DNA of 64,000 bases from assembly GCA_019095985.1 (NCBI GenBank), contig CM032665.1, positions 33,544,995 through 33,608,994 on the forward strand, given 5' to 3'. Within the stretch, counting starts at the first letter, position 1. Each line of letters begins with the position of its first letter. This DNA comes from Streblospio benedicti. Taxonomy: Eukaryota > Annelida > Polychaeta > Spionida > Spionidae. Below are positions 1 to 12,400 of this stretch, piece after piece. Below the pieces are notes generated by a model. That model did not search any database, had not been told where the DNA came from, and saw nothing but the letters and a program-made list of their open reading frames with translations. Made by a program: the position numbers and the translations under genes.

Positions 1-311
1 TTCATATCAATAACATTATATCATTTTTGAACATACAGTACAGATTGAAATAAGATTAGAAATAAGAAATCAGCTTAGTAGGCCACTATCAAATCAAATA
101 AAAACTCACTTCCTAACAGATAGATATGTTAACACAATATGCTAGTCTAAGATAATATAGTAGCCTAGTGGGAATAGGCAGACACATGTTTATAACAAAC
201 ACAAAATAAATTTCAAGACAAACATTGAAAGGGACAATCACATTATTCAACAACAAAGAAAGAAAATACAACTGTCGAATGAGAGGATGGAAAATGGAGC
301 TAAATTCTCAC
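1..311. other. Intron or flank, nothing seen
   Basis: AT-rich sequence downstream of the last tentative semaphorin exon. I see no exon, repeat or RNA gene in it. Confidence 0.6.
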
Positions 312-407
312 CTGGCTGCTCGGCGGGGAATTGTGGGATATCGTTATGACCTGGAGTACTTAGGTAAGCTTGATTTGTCGGACTCGGGGGCAAGGTCATC
401 CGCCGAT
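312..407 (-). CDS. Tentative semaphorin exon 15
   Basis: Acceptor TGACCACAG and donor GTGAGA bound 96 bp with one open frame: [16 protein letters not shown], then [15 protein letters not shown]. It starts and ends in phase 1, so it fits after exon 14 or after an unseen exon. The proline-rich, basic start is compatible with a juxtamembrane or cytoplasmic stretch of a transmembrane semaphorin, but there is no recognised motif. The gene continues to the left of the window. Confidence 0.5.
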
Positions 408-3400
408 CTGTGGTCAAAGGGCAACAAGTTCAACATGCATGTTAAGCGAAGTGAAAATAAAGCAGAAAAAGTTAGCAGCTTTTTCTGATTGAGTCTAAAA
501 ATCCTGTTCGTCAATGTCACAGCTTGAAACATGCACTGAAAGTAGTATTTACAATATGTTAAAAGATAAAAAGTACATTTTACTTACTGGTGCATGTATA
601 TACACTAGAATAAAAGATTCTTTCAAAAATATAAATAAAAAACATGCACTCTACAGCATAAAGATATAGAGATATAGTATTTATCCTATGCTATTTGAAG
701 TATACATTTTGATATTACATTTTAAACGATTTCAAAGAAATTATATGTACATTGTACAGTGTACACTGTAAGTGTGGAAATCATTAGTTGGTAAAGAGTA
801 CCAACCTTAAAATCAGTGTTACTTCTACTCTATGTTTTGATTAATTACTATTAGTTATGTGAAACCTAACACCAATGTGAGCTAAACATATCCGGAAATT
901 AAAAGTAATATGTCATGAAATAATATTAATTAAAAAAAGATAGCTCTACATGTACTAAACGCACTTAATTAAATTGAATATAGACATTCAAAGGTGAACT
1001 GAACAATATAAGTTATTTTGTGTTAGTTGAAAAGTATGTTTTTTACTAGTGAGTGAGGTATTTTCAATAAGGCTGTGTATACCAGTCACCAAATATTACT
1101 TGAAACTCAAATAATGAAGGAGAAACAACAAGCAATCGCATCCAAACAACAACTGGGTAAACATGCACTTTATGCGAATGTGGCAAAAAACTTAATTAAA
1201 TACCTTCAAACATGAAACAAGTACAATGTATTTAGGTGAATATGATAGCATACATCATGAAAGAATTGTACTAAAATCAATTTTCAATTATCAACACATT
1301 TCGTACATTTTTACGTATGGTGTTCTCATGAATATCCCTCTTACTGGAGATCTTAAATGTGTGGTTTTATTTTAGTTGACCCCTGGTACATCCAGTTAGC
1401 CTCTCTCATTTCAATATGGCACACATGAAAATAGCCCTTAGTATAATTGGTTCATGTTTAAATTTTTTTTCACCATGTACAAGGAAAAATGATGGACTAA
1501 CAACTTCTGAAACTTCATTGCACATACAATTCATAAATTTAAAATATTTAATTATCATTGTTATTGAAAGAAAGTAGAAATAAAAAGTAAGTGTATGAAT
1601 TTAAGTACTTTAAAGTTACAGAAAGTTGTTAGGGTTTTTTACCATCTGCCAACAAAATACTAAGTTTAACAAATACCATTGTACATGTACTCTGAACTAA
1701 ATTCGACATCTTGCAGAGAAGTGAAAAAACAAATCTTCCTCATTCTTCAAATAATCAGTAGTACCAGGAATAAGATATCTTATTCCTGGTAGTACGAAAT
1801 GCATAGGAATTACCAAACAAATAACATCAACATTTGACCAGCGAAAATATGTTGAATTCAGTGACAGAGTACACTGGTCTATTTGAGCACGTATCAACAT
1901 CAAAGCGTTATTGTCAAGCTTGCAATTGGCAGCAGCAACAGCAGCAGCAATAAGAGAAAGCATTAGTGATGATGGTGACCAAGCATTATATGCCGCAGCT
2001 GCTGTAGTGACCACTGTAGTGACCGCCTACTGACCCAAAGTGGACGTCGCGTCGTTGCTATCGGTGACTGGCATGGTACAGGATGGACACTCAGGACACG
2101 GAACCCGCGTCGGTAATGACGATGACGACGACTCTGTTAATTAATGCGTATGCATCGATATATCAAGAGAAAGTGTTGGATAGAGAAAAAATTTAGCTAC
2201 TTTTTTCAAATGTGTGTGGAATGTAGAATGCAGTGAATATTGTGATATTTGCTGGAGAATTTGTGTAGGGCCTTCTGCATTGGTTTAGCATGAAGACTAC
2301 AGTAACATATTGTAATTTTCATATGAAAGATAGAATCTGTATAAATAGCTTAGGTTGGGTGAGTGTATGCGCATGTGTGTTGATCTGTCTGTGTGTTTGT
2401 GTAAGGACAAGAAAGGTTCATGTTATGTTTGTCAAAATATGTTATTTTGAAATGGAAATGTTACAAGTTTTCACAAATGTTAGATTTCTACTAAGAAAAT
2501 AAAATATGCTGTACACAGTTCTATAAGGAATCTTAAATGTTGTTCATGTACTTCAAGTGTAAGTTTGTGACTCAGAGAATATCTTTTCTTGGTCAATTTT
2601 CCCAAAGGCCAATGTTTAATATATGTACAACAGTTATACTTTTACATGCATAAAAGATCTAAATATAATATGAAGACACAAGTTCATTTCTGGCATTCAA
2701 ATTTGAGAAGAATTAAATGTATGCGGAGCATAATAAAAAATCTCAGAGGTACATGTAATTGTCTCCTTAAGTTGAAAAGAAAACTTTTCAATACACATTT
2801 GTATGTGTAATCGTAATTTGTTTCAAGGAAATAAAACGTATCAATGCATATTCAACATTTAATCATTAATATAAAATATTTGATGTTAACGTACCAGATA
2901 TGTTAATGACTACCAGAATGAGAACTTATAATGTCATCACCTTCACATATACATATACCAAGTGTAAAAAAGTAATCATGCAGTATTCGCTCAACGTCAC
3001 CACATAGAAAGCAAATTAAAACTTAATTAACAATTCTTTTGGTGAACTGCTAATATTAAAGTGCATGTCAATATCTTTACAAATAACATATATATACCAT
3101 CATGCTTCTCTTACAAAACCATTATTGAATAATAACGTCAGTGAAAAATTATGCAGATTAGACCAATACATGTAGGTCATGTTGTACATATTATATCTTC
3201 CGCTATAATAATATCCTCCATCATACTGAGGAGGGCATTCTATCAAATCTCTCTAATATTTTAACTGCTACCTATATATAATATTCATATTATAAAGGGC
3301 ACTGACTCTTACTCTATTGTTGCACAGCCAATGGCTGTTCAAGAAGTTGGTTTGTTGTGCACATCGACTGATGTTCATTATATTTCCAAATCACCACTCA

Positions 3401-6400
3401 AATCCAAGCACAGATAAGGCAGAAAATATTGCTGCAGTACAGAATAGGTTCACAGTTGCCAATATGTGAGGGGAGGGGCTGTCAAGTTAGTCCAGATTCC
3501 AAGTACAGTCATTGTTCATTAAAGTGCTCATCTGCCCTACCATGTACGCTTTCGTTCAACAATCAAGGAGCCCTAATAGGTTCACTACTTACGGTCTTTA
3601 ATCCATTTTTTTCCAGTGCCTCTATTATTTTTAGCAAATGATTTGTTGTACACTGACTTACCTGTGGCTAGGCTGGTGCTGTATCCCCGCGGACAGCTGG
3701 GGTGGGTGCCTGTCTCGATGCTCTGGATGCCAGTCTTAAAGTTGGCGCACCGGTGGTCCACCCACGTGCAGTAGGGGTCTTGGAGGGCCACACACTCACT
3801 GAAACAGGAGGGATAAACCATTGCAATGTTATAAGGGTCCTAGAAACTAAAGACTTTAACATTTAAATACAAACATTATGGCTGCAAAGTGAACAACCGT
3901 TTATAGCCAATAGTACAAGTTATGTCACCTGCAGCTGAGCTTGAGATGGCAGCGGTGGAGTGGTATGGACTTGATCTCATCACTGGACACCACAATGAGC
4001 TTCTCTTGCCCACCAGCCACGTCACGGTAAATCTTGAGGTTCCGCACGGGCGCCTTGTTCTCAAACACCTGCCATCAGACACATACAATTAGGGCGTTTA
4101 CAGAATAGTAACAATGTCACACTTCATGATTGTCTTTTTAATCCTTACAGACAGCTGTTGTGGCTGTATGTTTTCAATATCATTGTTTAGCCTTTTTGCC
4201 CCATTTACTAATGGTTTTTTAACATTTCGTACCATATTTCACTCATTTTAGGGGGACATTAAATAACATTGTATATCAAATTTTGCATACCTGTATATCC
4301 TCCAGAGTGATGTGGTCAATCTTAGAGCGTCCTTTGTTGACAAACTTGATGACCCGTCCGTCATCTGTTCCCGCAAAACCAATGTCATAGTACCGCTGGT
4401 CGGCAGCGTATACTTGCCAGTCAAAGGCCACTGATGTCAACCGGAAGCTACAAAGCATTCATGAACTATAGCTAATTCAGTCCATTCTTGCATTCACAAT
4501 TTGAGATTTTATAGTAGTACTTAAATCAAGATGCAGCTCATGCAATTTCGCTACTCAAATATAAAAAGTAAGTATTCCTAAATTCTATCATAAAGATATG
4601 CATATAATAAGCAAATTATCCAGAAGATATGCAAAGAAATCACAGGTTGTTTTCTCATATCATTACCAATGGAAATTTCTTAAGAGTCCAAACATTTGAA
4701 ACAAATTCATTACAGAAGCAAAAGACTCTGACTCACGAGAAAGAGGTCTGGACAAAGACAGGAGCTCCGCCATATGCTGGTACTGATTTATCCATCAGTG
4801 GATGTGATTTGATGAAATTCAGCATGTGATCAGGCATTTGCGTGGAGTCATTGAAACACTCCTATAATACATAGAGAACAAATATAAGTTTTATACTCTA
4901 TAAAAAATGGTGAAACCCTATTATAGCTGTACTTGGATTATCACAATTTATTATATGTTGTTTATCAATTTAATCAATTGATCATGTTAATATCATTAGT
5001 TACATGTATTATAAATGTAATTGAAATTTGTTTCTATTACAATTGGAAGCGTTTGATTTCGCACCATCGTAGCATTACATTATTGATGATAACATGTGCA
5101 CAATGGTTCAAAATCATAATGCAAACTCATAGCTATAGGAGCCATAATGCAAACAGCCAAGTGCTTTTACAAACTTGTAGTTTCACTTTGCCTACCTTAG
5201 CTGGGTGTGGGGATGGGACTTCTGCCTCTGGCACTGGCAACCAGTTACTGTGGACAGACTTCTGCGCTTTGAAACCACCCTCGAAACTCTGGATGATGTC
5301 CGAAAAGCGGAATGCACAGATGGCACTGCCAGGGATGCTGTTCCTGTCATGGTTCAACAAGTGCTTAATTAGGGTCCATATAAATTCATAAATTCATATC
5401 AATTATACTTTGAACAGAGTGATCCAGACAATCATTTTCACTGGTTTGGGTGTTGGTGAAAGAGACTATTACTGTATTATTTTTTATGAAATGCATATAA
5501 AATAGGATTCAATTCAGCAAATTTGTGAATTAACGTGAATAGTTACATCGGAGTTGTGAAGACAGCGTATATCATGTCTGAACGGTTGGTATAGATGAGG
5601 GACGGCATGTAGTTTCCCTGCCCCAAATCTGTGGTTGCCTCTGTAATGTACAATTTCATTTGTTAATCATGCGTAACAAATTATTGTTTCATTTAAATGG
5701 TAATTATATCAGCTATATCATTTAGTAGGTTTGATGTCAAGAATGCAGAGAGAGACCTAATGAAAATGTTTTCAGTTTATTTCAAAACTAACAAAAGAAA
5801 AAATGGCTTACGTATTTCATCAAAATAAAAGGGGTATTCCCCAGGCAAGGAACAGTTGAGCCTCGCTTTGAAGAAGGACGTCCATGTGTTCTTCAGCACC
5901 CTCCTACCGCCTCCCTGATCATTCTTACACACACGGCCCACACGTGAAAATACCGCCTGCAAACACATACAGTATTAAACGCATGTAAGCTAACTTTACT
6001 TAAAACTTTCCATCATGAATATAAAACACATCTTATTCTATTCTAGACAAAGACCTGCAGTTTCGGTTTCTATCAAAGTTGATACATGTAGCATCAAATG
6101 AAATCAAAAACTACGCAAACAGGATATTCTTAGTATAAAATATAAAACTATGGTATGAATTGTCATTAAATGAGTGAGATATAGTAAGAAATTTGTCAAG
6201 AAAGCAGCAATAACAGACACACCCAGCCATTAGGCCCAATAAATGGCATTAAACACAGGAAAGATGTAGACTAACAGGGCAAATGCTCTCTGATGCAAAA
6301 AAATGACACAAATAATAGCATAAAATGGAGACATTTACACACATCTACGTACATCCGGTAATAATTCCCTATTTCTATGCCAGTCTTGCATGTTTAAAGC

Positions 6401-9400
6401 TGCATGGAAAAGTTTGCAGGAAACATAAGATGAAGATGATGCAATTACTAATGAATAAATACGTCAAATGTCCTTGTCTTTTGAAAAACATTTACATGCA
6501 TTTATAATAATGGCAATGATAAAATACAAAGTGAGACTAGAAGCAATGGAAAAGATTATTTGAATCATTCCATCTCATAAGGAAAGCAGTCAATTTATCA
6601 GTGGGTGGTTGGGTCTATTTTTGGAGAGAGAAAAATAGAAATAAAAACTTGGGCCACTCTATCAATAATGTTATGTTTAGATAAAAGCATAGTATACATT
6701 AATTTCTAAATATTATACAGAAAACAAATCTGAAGACCTCTCCACACTTTTTTACCGTGTTAACTCCCGGAATGATATTCATGACATGTATAGCAATCAT
6801 CACTTTGCTTTGTGTTTTAATCTCAATGACCTTGATCTGTACAATAAATACAACTGTTCAAGGCTGACAAATGTCGTAATTACTGCTAAAGCTACCTGTG
6901 CATGCATAAGCTACCCACGGCATGCAACTGCAGACCACCCTTTAAGTAACATGTCAGCACTATTACAAAATGATTTCTAGGACAGGCCATGAGCCATGAG
7001 TCATTTTTATCAGTCTTTGTCTATGTCACATTGAACAAATAAGAAAAAGTACGATCAGAAAATATACTTGGTAAAAGTACATTGAAACAGATAATTTGAG
7101 CATCCTGAACAAACTCTACATTGTAAGTGTCAATCGGGTAAGAAAGAAAAAGGAAGCAGACAAGGAAGCAAGCTGCAATTACTACATTTTGTGGCCTTGG
7201 TCCTTAAGTTACTAATTCACTTTCATTAGCCTCACCATGCACCTTAAAGCCACTAATTCAACTCAATCAAAAGGGGTCAAGGATAAAGGGATCAAAAGCT
7301 CATCTTTCTTAAACCCTTTTCATTAAATAACAAAACCACATCAAAGTGTACATACATTATCTTAATTCCATCATCTTATTACTTTTATATGCAATGGTTA
7401 CCAGGTATTACATTAACAGCATGAAAGACATCTCTATTAAAAATGCAAATGTAAACAATAATTTCTCCTATAATACAATCTACATGTAAATCCTATTGAA
7501 GGTCTACCTAATGACATTTATTAACCACATAACTAAATGCATCATATAACTTGGAAATTAATTTTCAAAACTTAAAGGCAAGCTGTTGCCCTCTTTTTAC
7601 ACAAAACACATTATGGCCTCGCGTATTATGCATCAAACCTTCAACACTATAAAACGGCCTTTTATCGTTTGAGATAAAATAGCCCAAGTCCTCACTAACG
7701 AGTGTCAGATAGGCAAATGTGCATCAAGACCCCATTCAAAGGAAACAGATACTTTTTCAACTTTATTCACAGGTCTACTTGCCTTTCATATCTTCACCGA
7801 AAGTTTCATCAAGCATGAACATCTAGTGAATAAGGCAGACAAAGCCAGGGGATGGAAACTAAAACTCCATACAATATGTCCACGTCAAGAAGTAAAGCTG
7901 GTTTCAAATTATCAAAATATATGGATGAAATCAATGGCCATCCATTTCAATAAAATAATACTTGCTTGACATCACCGACTGCTATGCCTTACATTTTCAA
8001 TGTTCTTATGGGGTAGAAATATCACCTTATGTGTCTGAAGAGTTTCCGCAGATAGGATGTTAGAATAAGCAAAACATATGAAAAATATGGCCTAAAACCC
8101 ACAAAGGACTGAATCCTATGGTAATTGCACAAAGAAGCATCCAGGTCATTCCTGTTACCACTTTAGATTGCTATCACTAATCACTACCTTTCTGCCCTTA
8201 ATGTACAATAACAACTATTATGGAGGAAGACATTTAAACACATTAGTGGGCTATTAGTACCCGATTTCATCTATGAACTGAGCTTAAACCTACCACCACA
8301 TAATCGGTACATTGATTGCAGTGCTTGAGGTAATCATCAGGAGATTCTTATCTGATTGGATATTTTCAAGAACAGTTAATTGTTTACATCAAGGTAGCAT
8401 AACTATAAAAATTGGATTAAAATAAAGAGGAAGCATTGGAAAGAAATTACAAAATGTTTTGTTAAATAAATTTAAGTGTAAGATTTTCTCAAAATCAACA
8501 ATAATTCTCAGTAACACAAAACACGTTTATTAACACGTGATGTTCAGTTTTTGCATACTGTAAAATATGATGTACTAGATAAACGATTAATCGTTCACTG
8601 TAAATCAGCCAAAATAATTCATCTCAAACTTGAGAGCAAAGGGATTTCCCTTCAGGAACAATTCTATCTTACAGGCCACTTTTGCATAATTAAATGTGTT
8701 TTCTCATTTGGAAAATGAACTTTTGAATGCTATCATTTGCCAGAATCATTTTTAAAACTTAGCAGCTAAATACCGTAAATGTGACCTCATGTAGGTCAGT
8801 CCATTTTTCACCTGTGCTAGGACAAGTGGCACTGCGATGTTAACAGATTTGCAATCACATTAGCACTGAGTAAAGGCATTGATTTTGGCTGTAGAGCTCC
8901 ACATCCAAAAAATCCCTTTGGCCTAAAAAGGATAGATGCGCCGTTCATGGGCTTTGCACTTTTGTGCAGTATTAGAAATATGAAATTCTGGCTTTTAAAA
9001 AACTAAGGTTTTTGCATTTCTCCATCAATATTCAAAGTCATCGAATTTCGAACAAAGGTTTAAGAGTAAATGTTATTGTGGCTGATACTTGTTATTTTCA
9101 CCCACTGGTACAATAGAAATGGCTTGATGCTTGCGAAACAAAAATGGAAGACAAACTGGAATCAAGGGGCTCAAAAGATCAACCCCTGCTGCTGGACAAA
9201 GGCTGCATTTTTTGGGTCACTGAACCAATGGAAATGTGCCCTTTGGGACCTCATGTAGGTATGAGCTTCACAGACCTGAAAAAGCCTCGCCTCTTGGATA
9301 ACAACGTTAGAATCCGCAATACAAGCAACATGATTTTGATTGAAAGAAATTAAACCTCGTCCATTTATTAAAGTCTGACATGCAGTCGTATGCGTATAAT

Positions 9401-12400
9401 TCCTCTGACATCTCCTCATATCTTTCCAGTTCAAATGAATTCTTCATTCTGGTTTCCATTCCATCAGCATGGATTATATCATATGCATATTATGTTATAA
9501 TGCACAATGCAGCTCTTCAGGGCTAAGGTATTGATGATTACTGTTATCCACTCAGGAGAACTATGCAATGGCATATTCATCCAAAACTTCACTAAGTATA
9601 TATATGACACTCAATTAATGCACTTAAAGTTTCAAAGTTCAATATTTTCTAATTCAAATTACTCGCAAGTTGTTCCCTGCATGAAAACATCATTTGAAAA
9701 TATTGAGTACAAACCTTTCCACAATTTATGTTCTCCACAGCATCTTCTCTGAAAAATATGTACACTTGTTCCCCATAGGTCATGGAGTGGACAAAGTTGG
9801 GCTCATTCAAACACTGGCTGTCATGTTGTTCCGTCCTGAAACCAAAATACTTGCAGAATTAGCAGTGGGTAGTATAAACTCACTTAGAATTGGTACTCAA
9901 TATTAAACAGAATGATTTGATTAGAAAACACTGTACAGTCGTCCTACTGACTTAAACATATTTGATGCATATGATCTGATGACATTATAATTAGACCAGG
10001 TATCCTTACTGTAAACCAGTATATATGTATTTAAGTAGTACTGCAGTACTATATAAATCTAGTACTGTATGTATGTATAATGTAGTACCCTGCATCTGTA
10101 ATACTGACCTCATGGGAGCCGAGTAGATGAGTGCGTCCCTGCCTGACATGTCAGCCACGGTCGCCGTGAAGAGTCGGTTGCCGGTGAAGATTGCCGTGTT
10201 ATTGTGGGTCGGGTCGTACGGAACCTACAACGTCCGTACATGTACATTTGTTTCTGGTGACCGTCATTGAGTATTCTTTTGTGAACTTTATCAGCTATAG
10301 CGTATTTTAAATGACATTGTAATTTACACACCTTTAGAGTAGGCGTTTTGATAGTTAAATAGTCTATGATAAGTTTTCATAATATAGAATAGTGGCGTTA
10401 CCATGGCAGTTCCCCTCATATCTGCCATTTGGAAGTAGCTGTCATCGAGCTGGTTTCTATAGCGACGACACCATGGATTGAAGGCATTTGTGCCACATAT
10501 ATATAGATCTCGGGAATTCTCCTTAACGATGACGCGGATATAATTCTGACATTCCTCCTGTAATATGGGAAACAATAGGTTACCTTAGAAATATGATGAT
10601 ACTAAGGGAATGCAAGGTGTATCAAAATTACAATATAGAATATATCACAACACAAAAAGAAATCCTAGATCTAAGTTTGTAAGTGAACACTTTAAAATAG
10701 TTTCAAAGTGTTTTAGGGTTGAATGTGACAAAATGCAACTTGTATAGAATGTATACTTACGGGTGTTTTAAGTTTTGCTATACACATTTGCTTATGATAC
10801 TCTGACGGAGCCCATTCAATACGCTGGAAGTGAAAGTTAATAATCAATAAGAATTAATAATTAAGGGCCGAGTCATTATTTAAGCCGTGGGGGGGTCGAA
10901 AAAAAACTTGGGGGGGGGGGGGGGTCAGATGTTTGAATTTGAATGTTGTCGGGGGGTCAGAAGTTTGAATTTGAATGTTGTGGGGGGTCAGAAGTTTCAA
11001 AATGGAAGTTGTGGGGGGGGGGGGTCAGAAGTTTAAAATGGAAGAATATGGGGGGGGTCAAATATTCTGATTCTTAAAATGTTACTGGGGGGGTCAAATG
11101 TCCAAATTTTGTAAATTTACTGAAAGGGGCCGTGCCGTGGCAAGCGTTTATATTTCTTAATAAATGTTGGTAGAATGTCCTGATCTTTTTCTTTGGTATG
11201 TGATCAATCATTTGGTTGTATAAAATATCTTGTAATTTTGTACCTAGTTTAATATGTCAACTCAACACATGCAATTGCATTGCTCATATTTGCCAAAATG
11301 CTTTTGACAGAGGATTTTAGTGATTGGATGGAAAACATTTCTTTAAGTATGCCTTCCCCAAGAATTTGTACTGCTTAAAAATATATCAAAGTTAACTTGT
11401 CATGATATGAAAGGACTGGTGCTATTAATTGAATTTAGAGTTTTTGATAATACCTCATCGGCTCTTATATTAGAGCAATTATCTGAGCCACTGCAAGCAA
11501 CTTATGAAATGGAATATGAAACCCTTTATCAAGATTGAATTATATTATGTTTAATTGTCTTTCGACTAAACACTAACTTTTATTTTCGGAAAATGCAATA
11601 TAAATTCTTTACTTTTTTTCTCAAAATAACAGATTGAAGATTAAATCGCTTTCTCTAAAATCAATTAAATAGCATCAGTCCATTTATATCAAGACAAGTT
11701 AATATATACAGTTTGTATTACATTTTGTTTATTGCATTTAATAAACTGGGGAATAACTAGTTTCATTCATTCATAGTTTCATTCATATAGCTAAATATTT
11801 TTGCAAATTTGTACAGCAGATATGACAGTACAATGCTATGCTAATACATATACAGGGCATGTGGAAATGTGGGTGTCATATGCTAGGTAAGATATACTAA
11901 AGTGGGGGGGTCGGAAGTTCATATTTCAGGCATATATTTCAATGTTGGGGGGGTCATATGTTTGATTTGCGAACCCGTGGGGGGGTCATATGTTTGATTT
12001 ACAAACGCGTGGGGGGGTCATATGTTTGATTTGCAAACCCGTGGGGGGGTCAGAAGCTAGAAACACCGATGTCTATAGAAAAACTTCCGACTCCCCCAAT
12101 TCTTAAATAATGACTCGGCCCTAAAAAAGAATAATATATGAGATTGGATACAATAGCGCTACTCTACAAGCAAATTTCTATATGACATGGCTGTAGCAAG
12201 AAAGTGTCATTTTACAATCATGAACGATAATATACTATGTAATTTTAGTACATTTTTAAAAAAATCACTTGATTTCCTTACGTTAATTAACAATAGAATG
12301 ATAATATACTGTGCAATTTTAATAAATTTAACAATATAATGTACATACATGTACATGTATAGCATATGTTGATAAAAATCACTTCATTTCCTGACTTTTT

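Noticed and set aside
10886-12052. CRISPR-like array because of regular repeats with spacers
   Set aside because: The units are G-run arrays inside an inverted-repeat transposon of an animal genome; the spacers are themselves repeated and there are no cas genes.
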